NCBI RefSeq assembly: GCF_002192255.1
Contig: NZ_CP021768.1
Coordinates: 824,001 to 888,000, forward strand
DNA: 64,000 bases
Direction: 5' to 3'
DNA from: Stenotrophomonas sp. WZN-1
GTDB lineage: Bacteria > Pseudomonadota > Gammaproteobacteria > Xanthomonadales > Xanthomonadaceae
Positions 1 through 8,249 of this stretch are shown here, piece after piece. The position numbers were made by a program, and so were the translations under genes. The notes beneath the pieces were generated by a model, which saw nothing but the letters and a program-made list of their open reading frames with translations, ran no database searches and was not told the DNA's origin. Positions within the stretch are counted from its first letter, which is position 1; every line of letters starts with the position of its first letter.

Positions 1-21
1 CTCAGCCGTTGGCCGGAATCC

Positions 22-978
22 TCACAGTTCCGAACGAATGCGCTCGCGCAGTGCCTGCAGATCCTTGGCAAACGCATCGATGCCGGTCGCCAGCTTCTCG
101 GTCGCCATCGGATCGGCCGCCAGGTCGGCTGCGAACTTCGCCGCATCGATCGGCGTCACCGCCACGCCGTCGGCGGCACCAGCCACCAGCTTGCGCGGCA
201 GCTCGCCGTGGTCGGCGTCCAGCTTTTCCAGCAGGTCCGGCGAGATCGTCAGGCGGTCGCAGCCGGCCAGTGCTTCGATCTGCGCGGTCGAACGGAACGA
301 GGCGCCCATCACCACCGTCGGCGAACCACGGCGCTTGAACTCGGCATACACGCCGCGCACGAACTTCACGCCCGGGTCTTCGTCGATGCTGGCCGGGGCC
401 TGGCCGTTGGCCACGTACCAGTCCAGGATGCGGCCGACGAACGGCGAGATCAGGAACGCGCCGGCTTCGCTGCAGGCCAGCGCCTGGGTCGGGTTGAAGA
501 TCAGCGTCAGGTTGCAGTCGATGCCTTCGGCCTGCAGGATGCGCGCCGCTTCCACGCCTTCCCAGGTCGCGGCGATCTTGATCAGGATCTTCTCGCGCGG
601 CACGCCGGCGTCGGCGTACATCTGGATGAACTGGCGGGCCTTGGCCACGGTGGCAGCAGTGTCGTGGGCCTGGTCGGCGTCCACTTCGGTGGACACGCGG
701 CCCGGCACCAGCGTGCTCAGCAGCGCGCCGACGCCGATGGTCAGGCGGTCGGCCACGGCGTGCACCACGGCTTCGCGGTCGCCCGTCTGCTGGCGGCCCC
801 AGGCCAGTTCGCGTTCGATCAGTTCGGCGTAGACCGGCAGGTCCAGCGCCTTCTTCACCAGGGTCGGGTTGGTGGTGCAGTCCACCGGCTGCAGGCGCTT
901 GATGGCGTCGTAGTCACCGGTATCGGCAACGACCACGGACAGTTCGCGCAGCTGGGACAGTTTGGACGGGGTACTCAT
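22..978 (-). CDS. tal: Transaldolase
   Basis: A 318-residue protein with the transaldolase B architecture; the enzyme moves a dihydroxyacetone unit between sedoheptulose-7-phosphate and glyceraldehyde-3-phosphate in the cytosolic non-oxidative pentose phosphate pathway. Visible signatures are the N-terminal 'DCTTNPTLV' and the Schiff-base lysine segment '[12 protein letters not shown]', followed by 'NLTLIF'. The length is that of the E. coli enzyme (about 317). An AGGAG ribosome-binding site lies about 6 bases before the ATG, which fixes the start. The stop codon is close to the window edge and the next gene downstream is out of view. The gene is followed upstream by rnk on the same strand with a 50-base gap. 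Recognition is by family motifs and is secure. Confidence 0.96.
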   Translation of the reverse strand: MSTPSKLSQLRELSVVVADTGDYDAIKRLQPVDCTTNPTLVKKALDLPVYAELIERELAWGRQQTGDREAVVHAVADRLTIGVGALLSTLVPGRVSTEVDADQAHDTAATVAKARQFIQMYADAGVPREKILIKIAATWEGVEAARILQAEGIDCNLTLIFNPTQALACSEAGAFLISPFVGRILDWYVANGQAPASIDEDPGVKFVRGVYAEFKRRGSPTVVMGASFRSTAQIEALAGCDRLTISPDLLEKLDADHGELPRKLVAGAADGVAVTPIDAAKFAADLAADPMATEKLATGIDAFAKDLQALRERIRSEL

Positions 979-1028
979 TACGGCTCCTGGTGCAGGGGGA
1001 TCGAATCGCGCGCGGTGCGCAGCGGTAA

Positions 1029-1433
1029 TCAGGGGCGGTCGTTGTGGACCGCGGTCACGCGCAGGCGCAGCTTGCGGCCGCCGGGCGCGTTCCAGTCGAT
1101 GCTCTGGCCGATGGCCAGGCCGAGCAGGGCACTGCCGACCGGGGCCAGCACGGACACCTTGCCCTCATCGACGTTGGCTTCACGGGGGAAGACCAGGGTC
1201 AGGACGTGCTTCTCGCCCGACACTTCATCTTCGCACTCCACGCGCGAATGCATCATGACGATGCCTTCGGGAATCTGGTCTACCGGCACCACGTTGGCCC
1301 GGTTGAGTTCTTCAGCAAGCGCGAGCGCGGCAGGCGTCTGGCTCAGCGCAGGGGATTCGAGCATGGCGTCCAGGCGGTCCATGTCGAAGGTAGAAACGGT
1401 GATCGACGGCGGCAGGCCGCTGGCGGTGTTCAT
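1029..1433 (-). CDS. rnk: Regulator of nucleoside diphosphate kinase, GreA/GreB-fold (Rnk)
   Basis: A 134-residue protein whose C-terminal half is the GreA/GreB C-terminal FKBP-like fold ('[22 protein letters not shown]'); the N-terminal half is too short to be the Gre coiled coil, which is the Rnk arrangement. Rnk proteins bind RNA polymerase and were named for an effect on nucleoside diphosphate kinase. I place the start at the ATG reading MNTASG because an AAGGAG site sits 6-7 bases before it; an in-frame ATG ten codons upstream has no such site. A terminator-like hairpin separates it from oxyR, so it probably has its own promoter. The exact regulatory role here is inference from family. 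Confidence 0.85.
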   Translation of the reverse strand: MNTASGLPPSITVSTFDMDRLDAMLESPALSQTPAALALAEELNRANVVPVDQIPEGIVMMHSRVECEDEVSGEKHVLTLVFPREANVDEGKVSVLAPVGSALLGLAIGQSIDWNAPGGRKLRLRVTAVHNDRP

Positions 1434-1460
1434 GGTGAAGCTCCTTGGTTGAAAGCCATG

Positions 1461-1488
1461 CAAAAGGCGGCACCTGCTGGCGCCGCCT
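1461..1488 (-). terminator. Rho-independent terminator after oxyR
   Basis: On the minus strand a 7-bp stem AGGCGGC/GCCGCCT with a 10-base loop is followed by TTTTG. It lies between the oxyR stop and the rnk start and would end oxyR transcription. Confidence 0.6.
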
Positions 1489-1511
1489 GTCTGTATTGTG
1501 GGGACAAATGC

Positions 1512-1541
1512 GGCTGGAATCGACTCCTGACGATTCCAGCC
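1512..1541 (-). terminator. Strong hairpin downstream of oxyR
   Basis: A perfect 11-bp inverted repeat, GGCTGGAATCG/CGATTCCAGCC, around an 8-base loop directly after the oxyR stop. No long T-run follows it, so it may protect the 3' end or work together with the second hairpin 24 bases further on. Confidence 0.5.
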
Positions 1542-1556
1542 CGGTGTTGCGGGGGT

Positions 1557-2519
1557 TCAGCCGTTCAGCGCGGGGCCGGGCAGGGCGGCAGTGTCGCCGG
1601 CGGCGTTGACCGCCTCCAGGGTGAACAGCGCCTGTGGCAGGCGCTTGAACTGGTCGGCCAGCTCCATCAGGAAGTCGTTCATGGCCGAGCTGCGCCGCCA
1701 GATCATGGCGATGCGGCGGCTGGGACGGCCCTCGCCGGTGAAATCGAGCAGGCGGATGTTGTTCGAGCGCGGCACCGGGGGCTGCACCGACAGGCTTGGC
1801 AGCAGGGTGATGCCGACGTCGGCGGCGACCATCTGCCGCAGCGTTTCCAGGCTGGTGGCGCGGAACTCGGACTTCTCGTTGGCACCGAACAGGCGGCAGA
1901 CTTCCAGCGCCTGGTCGCGCAGGCAATGGCCGTCCTCCAGCAGCAGCAGCTTCTGCGTGGCCAGTTCCTGCACGTCCAGGTGTTCGCGGCGGGCCAGCGG
2001 GTGGCGACCGGACACGGCCAGCAGGAACGGTTCCTCGAACAGGAATTCGGCATGCAGCTGGTCGTCGATCACCGGCAGCGCCAGCAACGCGGCGTCGAGC
2101 TTGCCTTCGCGCAGGCGGTCCAGCAGCACGTCGCTCTTTTCCTCGACCAGCAGCAGTTCCAGCTCGGGGAAGCGCTCGCGGATGCGGGGAATCACATGCG
2201 GCAGCAGGTACGGGCCGAGGGTCGGAAAGATCCCCAGGCGCACCGTACCGGCCTCCGGATCGCGGCTGCGACGCGCCGCTTCCTTCAGCTGTTCCACTTC
2301 GGACACGATCACCCGTGCCCGTGCCGCCGCTTCCTGCCCGGCCGGGGTCAGCATCACCTTGCGCGGTGCGCGTTCCACCAGCGGCAGGCCCAGCTCTTCT
2401 TCCAGCTTGCGGATCTGCGTTGACAGCGTGGGCTGGCTGACGAAGCAGGAGGCGGCAGCCCGGCCGAAATGCTTGTGGTCGGCCAGGGCTACCAGGTACT
2501 TCAGATCACGTAGGTTCAT
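1557..2519 (-). CDS. oxyR: Hydrogen peroxide-sensing LysR regulator OxyR
   Basis: A 320-residue LysR-type regulator. Residues 1-60 form the winged helix ('HFGRAAASCFVSQPTLSTQI'), the rest the periplasmic-binding-like sensor domain. The two redox cysteines of OxyR are present at exactly the E. coli positions, C199 and C208, in 'EDGHCLRDQALEVC'. Peroxide oxidises these to a disulfide and the protein then activates peroxide-defence genes. It lies 85 bases downstream of ahpF and 1.9 kb from ahpC, its expected targets, on the same strand. The start ATG (MNLRDL) is the normal LysR start and no better one exists. The C-terminal tail of about 15 residues beyond the conserved domain is variable in this family. 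Confidence 0.95.
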   Translation of the reverse strand: MNLRDLKYLVALADHKHFGRAAASCFVSQPTLSTQIRKLEEELGLPLVERAPRKVMLTPAGQEAAARARVIVSEVEQLKEAARRSRDPEAGTVRLGIFPTLGPYLLPHVIPRIRERFPELELLLVEEKSDVLLDRLREGKLDAALLALPVIDDQLHAEFLFEEPFLLAVSGRHPLARREHLDVQELATQKLLLLEDGHCLRDQALEVCRLFGANEKSEFRATSLETLRQMVAADVGITLLPSLSVQPPVPRSNNIRLLDFTGEGRPSRRIAMIWRRSSAMNDFLMELADQFKRLPQALFTLEAVNAAGDTAALPGPALNG

Positions 2520-2604
2520 CCTTACACCCCAGGGGTAACGGACCGGCTGACGGCATGGTTACCCGGCAGGCAGACAATGTTCCCGGTGATCTGGGAACGG
2601 TGGA

Positions 2605-4197
2605 TCAGGCCGCTTCAGCAACGGCACCGCTGCTGTTGCTTACCGACGAGCGGATCAGGTGGTCGAACGCGCTCAGTGCGGCGGTCGAGCCGGCGCCCAT
2701 GGCGATGATGATCTGCTTGTAGGGCACCGTCGTGCAATCGCCAGCAGCGAATACACCCGGCAGGTTGGTCTGGCCGCGGTCATCGATGACCACCTCGCCA
2801 CGCGGCGAAAGCGCCACCACATCCTTCAGCCACTCGGTGTTGGGCAGCAGGCCGATCTGCACGAAGATGCCTTCCAGCTCGACGCGGTGGGCATCGCCGC
2901 CGACGCGGTCCTTGTAGACCAGGCCGGTGACGCGGCTGCCGTCGCCCAGCACCTCGGTGGTCTGTGCGCTGGTCAGCACGGTGACGTTGGCCAGGCTGCG
3001 CAGCTTTTTCTGCAGCACTTCATCGGCGCGCAGGCTGGAATCGAATTCCAGCAGGGTTACATGCGACACGATGCCAGCCAGATCGATGGCCGCCTCCACG
3101 CCGGAGTTGCCGCCGCCGATCACCGCCACACGCTTGCCCTTGAACAACGGGCCATCGCAGTGCGGGCAATAGGCCACGCCCTTGTTGCGGTACTGGTCTT
3201 CGCCGGGCACGTTCATCTGCCGCCAGCGCGCGCCGGTGGACAGGATCACCGAGCGCGACTTCAGCACCGCGCCGTTTTCCAGCTGCACCTGCACCAGGCC
3301 GTCTTCACCGGCCGGCACCAGCGCGCTGGCGCGCTGCAGGTTCATGATGTCCACCTCGTACTCGCGCACGTGCTGTTCCAGCGCGGTGGCCAGCTTCGGG
3401 CCTTCGGTCTCCTTCACTGAAATGAAGTTCTCGATCGCCATCGTGTCCAGCACCTGGCCACCGAAACGCTCGGCGGCGATGCCGGTGCGGATGCCCTTGC
3501 GCGCGGCATAGATCGCCGCTGCCGCGCCAGCCGGGCCACCGCCGACCACCAGCACGTCGAAGGCGTCCTTGGCGGCGATCTTCTCGGCATCGCGCTTGCT
3601 GGCATTGGTGTCCAGCTTGGCCACGATCTGCTCCAGGGTCATGCGGCCTTGGTCGAACACTTCACCGTTGAGGTACACGGTCGGCACCGACATGATCTCG
3701 CGCTGCTCGACTTCCTCCTGGAACAGGGCGCCGTCGATGGCCACGTGCTGGATGCGCGGGTTGAGCACCGCGGCGAGGTTCAGCGCCTGCACCACGTCCG
3801 GGCAGTTCTGGCAGGACAGCGAGAAGTAGGTTTCGAACTTGTAGTCACCCTCCAGGTTCTGCACCTGCTCGATCAGCTCGGCGGTGGCCTTGGACGGGTG
3901 GCCGCCGACCTGCAGCAGCGCGAGCACCAGCGAAGTGAACTCGTGGCCCATCGGCAGGCCGGCGAAGGTCAGGTGGATGTCCTGGCCCGGCGTGCCCAGG
4001 TCGAAGGACGGCACGCGGCCCTGGCCATCGCGCAGGACCTGCAGCGTGATCTTGTCCGACAGGCTGTCCAGGGTCTGCAGCAGTTCCAGCATTTCCTGCG
4101 ACTTGGCGCCGTCATCGGCGTGCGCGGTGATCTGGATCGGGCGGGTCACGCGCTCCAGATAGGTCTTCAGCTGCGACTGCAGGTTGGCGTCCAACAT
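2605..4197 (-). CDS. ahpF: Alkyl hydroperoxide reductase subunit F
   Basis: A 530-residue flavoprotein that transfers electrons from NADH to AhpC. Order of domains: two thioredoxin-like folds (1-200) with a redox pair C129/C132 in 'CQNC', FAD-binding GxGxxG at about 217-225 ('[12 protein letters not shown]'), the second redox pair C344/C347 in 'CPHC', and the NAD-binding '[12 protein letters not shown]' at about 359-370. All four cysteines needed for electron relay are there. A GGAGAT site precedes the ATG. It lies 225 bases downstream of ahpC on the same strand; that gap carries a large inverted repeat that could lower ahpF expression relative to ahpC. Confidence 0.97.
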   Translation of the reverse strand: MLDANLQSQLKTYLERVTRPIQITAHADDGAKSQEMLELLQTLDSLSDKITLQVLRDGQGRVPSFDLGTPGQDIHLTFAGLPMGHEFTSLVLALLQVGGHPSKATAELIEQVQNLEGDYKFETYFSLSCQNCPDVVQALNLAAVLNPRIQHVAIDGALFQEEVEQREIMSVPTVYLNGEVFDQGRMTLEQIVAKLDTNASKRDAEKIAAKDAFDVLVVGGGPAGAAAAIYAARKGIRTGIAAERFGGQVLDTMAIENFISVKETEGPKLATALEQHVREYEVDIMNLQRASALVPAGEDGLVQVQLENGAVLKSRSVILSTGARWRQMNVPGEDQYRNKGVAYCPHCDGPLFKGKRVAVIGGGNSGVEAAIDLAGIVSHVTLLEFDSSLRADEVLQKKLRSLANVTVLTSAQTTEVLGDGSRVTGLVYKDRVGGDAHRVELEGIFVQIGLLPNTEWLKDVVALSPRGEVVIDDRGQTNLPGVFAAGDCTTVPYKQIIIAMGAGSTAALSAFDHLIRSSVSNSSGAVAEAA

Positions 4198-4270
4198 CGG
4201 GTGATCTCCTGGCTTCAGGCAAACAGGGGGCGTGGCACCGCTGTAGAAGGTAGCGGACCAGCAGGGGGTA

Positions 4271-4349
4271 GGGGTGAACCCAAGACAGCGACCGTGGAAG
4301 GGGCTGGCTGGCCAAGGCGGGCGAGCGTTGGCTGTCTTGGGTTCACCCC
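4271..4349. repeat. 19-bp perfect inverted repeat between ahpC and ahpF
   Basis: Left arm 4271-4289 (GGGGTGAACCCAAGACAGC) and right arm 4331-4349 are perfect reverse complements separated by 41 bases. The element sits inside the ahpC-ahpF transcription unit. It differs from the short GTAG palindromes elsewhere in the window. As RNA it would form a long stem that may limit read-through into ahpF or stabilise the upstream ahpC message. Confidence 0.8.
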
Positions 4350-4422
4350 CACGCCGGCGGGGGGACCGGCACGGGGGTGAAGGGCGCGCCGTGGCGTGGG
4401 GCCACGGCAGGCCGGTACTGCC

Positions 4423-4986
4423 TTAGATCTTGCCGACCAGGTCCAGCGACGGGGTCAGGGTCTTCTCGCCTTCCTTCCACTTGGCCGGGCAAACCTGGTT
4501 CGGGTTGGCGGCGGTGAACTGGGCAGCCTTCAGCTTGCGCAGGGTCTCGGAGACGTCACGGGCGATCTCGTTGGAGTGGATCTCCAGGGTCTTGATCACG
4601 CCTTCCGGGTTGATGATGAAGGTGCCGCGCAGGGCCAGGCCTTCTTCCGGAATGTGCACGCCGAAGGCGTTGGTCAGCTGGTGGGTCGGGTCGCCGACCA
4701 GCGGGAACTGGGCCTTGCCGACAGCCGGCGAGGTTTCGTGCCACACCTTGTGCGAGAAGTGGGTGTCGGTGGTGACGATGTAGACCTCGGCGCCGGCCTT
4801 CTTGAACTCGGCGTAATGGTCAGCGGCGTCTTCGATCTCGGTCGGGCAGTTGAAGGTGAAGGCGGCCGGCATGAAGATCAGGACCGACCACTGGCCCTTC
4901 AGGGTGCTGTCGGAAACCTTGATGAACTCGCCATTCAGGTAAGCATTGGCTTCGAACGGCTGGATCTGGGTGTTGATCAGGGACAT
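4423..4986 (-). CDS. ahpC: Alkyl hydroperoxide reductase subunit C (2-Cys peroxiredoxin)
   Basis: A 187-residue peroxiredoxin that reduces hydrogen peroxide and organic hydroperoxides in the cytosol. The peroxidatic cysteine is C47 in 'FTFNCPTE' and the resolving cysteine C166 in 'NQVCPAKW', both in family context. Length is the usual 187. An AGGAAA site precedes the ATG. It is the first gene of the ahpC-ahpF unit, and an OxyR-like site with a promoter stands about 50-110 bases upstream, so it is expected to be induced by peroxide through the nearby oxyR product. Confidence 0.97.
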   Translation of the reverse strand: MSLINTQIQPFEANAYLNGEFIKVSDSTLKGQWSVLIFMPAAFTFNCPTEIEDAADHYAEFKKAGAEVYIVTTDTHFSHKVWHETSPAVGKAQFPLVGDPTHQLTNAFGVHIPEEGLALRGTFIINPEGVIKTLEIHSNEIARDVSETLRKLKAAQFTAANPNQVCPAKWKEGEKTLTPSLDLVGKI

Positions 4987-5031
4987 CGTTTTTCCTCTGG
5001 GTGAAGGGGTGTGGGTGAATCGACAGGAGCT

Positions 5032-5097
5032 AGGTTACCGGCTCGCTACCGATAAGAACAATCCATTGATTGCATCTATTCGATAGATGCAGGCTAT
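5032..5097 (-). promoter_or_regulatory. ahpC promoter with OxyR-type binding site
   Basis: On the minus strand a -35 TTGTTC (5056-5061) and a -10 TAACCT (5032-5037) are 18 bases apart, ending about 45 bases before the ahpC ATG. Directly upstream are LysR/OxyR-type dyads ATAG-N7-CTAT (5083-5097) and ATTG-N7-CTAT (5065-5079). OxyR contacts ATAG-like tetranucleotides about 11 bases apart; the 11-base offset is met within each dyad, though the two dyads are closer to each other than the full consensus. The rest of the ahpC-prmC gap (5098-5308) shows nothing I can name. Confidence 0.6.
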
Positions 5098-5308
5098 CAA
5101 AAGCCAATGAGCATGCACTGAACCTTGCCGCTCCCATCCTGCAACTGCCTGTGTGACAAGGAAAATCTTCCGGGACGGTTGAATAGGGTCGATAGTCCCT
5201 CCTTATCCCCTTAGGCGGAACCTGAACGGTTTCCAGCTTTTGTGGAGTCGAGCCACGCTCCAGTACTCCGGAAGCAGCCGGGCGCGGGCACGGCTCTACA
5301 ATTGCGGA

Positions 5309-6166
5309 ATGTCTCTGCAACCCGAATCCTCCCTGCGCCAGGTCGTGGCCGAGGCCAGTGCCCGCCTCGGCGGCGTCGACGCCCGCCACGAGGCCGAACT
5401 GCTGTTGCTGCACGTGCTGGACCGCCCTCGCAGCTGGCTGTTCGCACATGCCACCGATCCGCTCGACGTCGCCGACCACGCCGCCTTCGAAGCGCTGTTG
5501 GCCCGCCGCGTGGCCGGCGAGCCGGTGGCCTACCTGACTGGCCGCCGCGGTTTCTGGACGCTGGACCTGGAGGTCGACCCGGCCACGCTGATCCCGCGCC
5601 CGGAAACCGAACTGCTGGTGGAGCTCGCGCTGGATCGCCTGCCGCAGGGCCACGCACTGCAGCTGGCCGACCTGGGCACCGGCAGTGGCGCGATTGCGCT
5701 GGCCCTGGCCAGCGAACGGCCGCAGGCGCAGGTGCTGGCCACCGATGCCAGCCCCGGCGCGCTGGCCGTGGCCGCGCGCAATGCTGCGCGCCATGAACTG
5801 GGCAACGTCCGCTTCGCAGAGGGCGGGCACGACTGGTATGCGCCGCTGCAGGGTGCGCGCTTCGACCTGATCGCCAGCAACCCGCCGTACATCGCCAGCG
5901 ACGACCCGCACCTGGCACGGGGCGACCTGCGCTTCGAACCGGCCACCGCGCTGGCCTCCGGCGTGGATGGCCTGGATGACATCCGCCGCATCGTCGACGG
6001 TGGCAAGGCCCATCTGCTGCCCGGCGGTTGGCTGCTGATCGAGCACGGTTGGGACCAGGGCGCGGCGATCCGCGTGCTGTTCGACACCGCGGGTTTTGCG
6101 GAGGTGCAGACCGTGCAGGACCTGGAGCAGCGCGACCGGATCACCCTGGGTCGGCGTCCGGCCTAG
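5309..6166 (+). CDS. prmC: Peptide chain release factor N5-glutamine methyltransferase
   Basis: A 285-residue SAM-dependent methyltransferase that methylates the glutamine of the GGQ motif in release factors RF1 and RF2. The N-terminal helical domain (1-75) is followed by a Rossmann fold with the SAM-binding '[13 protein letters not shown]' and the substrate-binding 'NPPY' motif in '[10 protein letters not shown]', which is diagnostic for glutamine methylation. I chose the ATG reading MSLQPE since residues further upstream in the frame are low-complexity and unlike the family. Its target RF1 (prfA) is encoded 26 kb away in the same window. Confidence 0.94.
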   Translation: MSLQPESSLRQVVAEASARLGGVDARHEAELLLLHVLDRPRSWLFAHATDPLDVADHAAFEALLARRVAGEPVAYLTGRRGFWTLDLEVDPATLIPRPETELLVELALDRLPQGHALQLADLGTGSGAIALALASERPQAQVLATDASPGALAVAARNAARHELGNVRFAEGGHDWYAPLQGARFDLIASNPPYIASDDPHLARGDLRFEPATALASGVDGLDDIRRIVDGGKAHLLPGGWLLIEHGWDQGAAIRVLFDTAGFAEVQTVQDLEQRDRITLGRRPA

Positions 6167-6214
6167 AATGGAGGTTCTCCTGCCCCGGCAGGGCATCACC
6201 CTGGAGCTGCAAGC

Positions 6215-7156
6215 ATGCGTACGCTGTACCCCGCCATCACCCCCTATGACGTCGGCGCCCTGAAGGTCGACGACCGCCACACGCTGTACTTCGAACAGTG
6301 CGGCAACCCGGACGGCAAGCCGGTGGTGATGCTGCACGGTGGCCCGGGCGGCGGCTGCAGCGACAAGATGCGCCAGTTCCACGACCCGTCCAAGTACCGC
6401 ATCATCCTGTTCGACCAGCGCGGTGCCGGTCGTTCCACGCCGCATGCCGACCTGGTGGACAACACCACCTGGGACCTCGTCGCCGACATCGAGAAGCTGC
6501 GTGAGCATCTGAAGGTTGATCGCTGGCAGGTGTTCGGCGGCAGCTGGGGTTCGACCCTGGCCCTGGCCTATGCCGAAACCCACCCGCAGCGCGTGACCGA
6601 GCTGGTCCTGCGCGGCATCTTCATGCTGCGCCGCTGGGAGCTGGAATGGTTCTACCAGGAGGGCGCCAACCGCCTGTTCCCGGATGCGTGGGAGCACTAC
6701 CTGAAGCCGATTCCGTCGGTGGAACGTCATGACCTGATCTCGGCGTTCCACCGCCGCCTGACCAGCGACGACGAAACCACCCGCCTGGAAGCGGCCAAGG
6801 CGTGGGCGGTGTGGGAAGGCGCGACCAGCTTCCTGCACGTCGATGACGACTTCATCAACAGCCACGAAGACCCGCACTTCGCCCTGGCCTTTGCCCGCAT
6901 CGAGAACCACTACTTCGTCAACGGTGGTTTCTTCGAGGTGGAAGACCAGCTGCTGCGCGACGCGCACCGCATCGCCGGCATCCCGGGCGTGATCGTGCAT
7001 GGCCGCTACGACGTGGTCTGCCCGCTGGCCAACGCGTGGGACCTGACCAAGGTGTGGCCGAAGGCGAAGCTGGAGATCACGCCGGCCTCGGGCCATTCGG
7101 CGTTTGAAGCCGAGAACGTGGACGCGCTGGTGCGCGCCACCGATAGCTTCGCCTGA
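6215..7156 (+). CDS. pip: Proline iminopeptidase
   Basis: A 313-residue alpha/beta hydrolase of peptidase family S33 that releases N-terminal proline from peptides. The oxyanion motif 'HGGPGGG' is at 41-47, the nucleophile S110 in 'GGSWGS', the acid D266 in 'GRYDVVCP' and the base H294 in 'SGHSAFE', so the triad is intact. The usual family length is about 313-320. GGAG lies 8 bases before the ATG. X. campestris has a well-studied close homologue. A cluster of three REP elements follows the stop codon. Confidence 0.95.
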   Translation: MRTLYPAITPYDVGALKVDDRHTLYFEQCGNPDGKPVVMLHGGPGGGCSDKMRQFHDPSKYRIILFDQRGAGRSTPHADLVDNTTWDLVADIEKLREHLKVDRWQVFGGSWGSTLALAYAETHPQRVTELVLRGIFMLRRWELEWFYQEGANRLFPDAWEHYLKPIPSVERHDLISAFHRRLTSDDETTRLEAAKAWAVWEGATSFLHVDDDFINSHEDPHFALAFARIENHYFVNGGFFEVEDQLLRDAHRIAGIPGVIVHGRYDVVCPLANAWDLTKVWPKAKLEITPASGHSAFEAENVDALVRATDSFA

Positions 7157-7159
7157 TCG

Positions 7160-7263
7160 GTAGTGCCGGGCCATGCCCGGCGCTGCCAACCCTCATCCAC
7201 GCATGGCGTGGATCTACCGCAGCCTGGTAGTGCCGGCCGCTGGCCGGCATCGCCCGGCGCTAC
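7160..7263. repeat. Cluster of three to four GTAG-headed REP (SMAG-like) palindromes
   Basis: Units: 7160-7186 (GTAGTGCCGGG...), 7194-7217 (reverse orientation of the GTAGATCCACG type), 7227-7249 (GTAGTGCCGGCCGC...), and a short reverse unit ending at 7263 whose GTAG gives the LysR gene its TAG stop. The convergent gene ends pip and the LysR gene flank it. Confidence 0.85.
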
Positions 7264-8144
7264 CACTGCCCTGCCAGCAACGCGTCGGCCAGCACCTGCA
7301 GCTTCGGCGAGTGCTGGCGCGAGGGCGGGTAGATCAACGACAGCGCGCGGCTGCGGCCTTCAAACGGCTGCAGCACGCGTTGCAGGCGGCCGTCGGCCAA
7401 CGCATCGGCCACCGCGAAATCCATTACCTGCACGATGCCGATGCCGGCGATGGCCGCTTCCACCAGCGGATCGCCGCTGTCGAACACCATCCGCGTCGGT
7501 GGCGTGAACTCGCGCAGTTGCCCGTCCTGCAGGAACTGCCAGTCCACCAGCCGGCCACTGCGCAGGTTGCGCACCGCGAGGCACGCGTGATCCTGCAGCG
7601 CGGCCACATCGTCCGGTGCGCCACAGCGGGCCAGATAGGCGGGGCTGGCCACCGTCACCCAGCGCAGTGGCTTCAATGGACGCGCCACCATGCGCTGATC
7701 AGCGATGGTGCCGGTGCGCAGGGCGGCGTCGAAGCCTTCCTCCACCAGATCCACCAGGCGGTCGCTGAGCACGGCCTCCACCTGCAGCTGCGGGTGCTGC
7801 TGCAGCAACGGCGCCAGCAGCGGTACCAGCACCTTGCGCCCGAACATCGATGGCGCGCTGATCTTCAGCGTGCCTGAGGGCGTGCACGGACGGTCGGCCA
7901 ACTGCCGCTCGGCATCGCCGAGGCCGGCCAGCAGCGGCGACACCTGTTCGACAAATTGGCGGCCGTCCGGGGTGAGCGCCACGTTGCGGGTGTTCCGCTG
8001 CAGCAACTTCACTCCCAGGCTGGCCTCCAGCCGACCAATCGCGCGCGACAGGCCGGATTGGCTCAGGCCCAGCTGCCCGGCAGCCACGGTGAAGCTGCGG
8101 GCTTCGGCCACCTGCACCAGCATGCGTACTGCATTGAGGTCCAT
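7260..8144 (-). CDS. LysR-family transcriptional regulator
   Basis: A 294-residue LysR regulator counted from MDLNAV; two in-frame ATGs at 8159 and 8171 are possible but give a non-standard N-terminal extension and none has a ribosome-binding site. Residues 1-60 hold the winged helix ('FTVAAGQLGLSQSGLSRAIG'), followed by the substrate-binding domain. Its effector is unknown. It is transcribed away from the DHA2 efflux gene across a 105-base gap that holds a textbook LysR operator (8197-8216), so it very probably controls that pump. The stop codon TAG belongs to a REP element overlapping the gene end. Confidence 0.88.
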   Translation of the reverse strand: MDLNAVRMLVQVAEARSFTVAAGQLGLSQSGLSRAIGRLEASLGVKLLQRNTRNVALTPDGRQFVEQVSPLLAGLGDAERQLADRPCTPSGTLKISAPSMFGRKVLVPLLAPLLQQHPQLQVEAVLSDRLVDLVEEGFDAALRTGTIADQRMVARPLKPLRWVTVASPAYLARCGAPDDVAALQDHACLAVRNLRSGRLVDWQFLQDGQLREFTPPTRMVFDSGDPLVEAAIAGIGIVQVMDFAVADALADGRLQRVLQPFEGRSRALSLIYPPSRQHSPKLQVLADALLAGQW

Positions 8145-8196
8145 CGAGGCTGCATTCATGCTGAAAATCATGACAGATATGGCTGTTTAGGGGTTT

Positions 8197-8216
8197 ATTG
8201 ATTGGACTGCATCAAT
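8197..8216. promoter_or_regulatory. LysR-type operator between regulator and efflux gene
   Basis: Perfect dyad ATTGAT-N8-ATCAAT, which meets the T-N11-A rule of LysR regulators. It sits in the divergent gap, 34 bases before the efflux pump start. Confidence 0.6.
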
Positions 8217-8249
8217 GAGACTGCGTTCCCCCACCGCGCCAGACCACCG

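Noticed and set aside
5030..7189. A 719-codon open frame on the minus strand opposite prmC and pip
   Set aside because: Its protein is low-complexity and shows no family, and both genes on the other strand have intact catalytic motifs; it is a GC-rich shadow frame.
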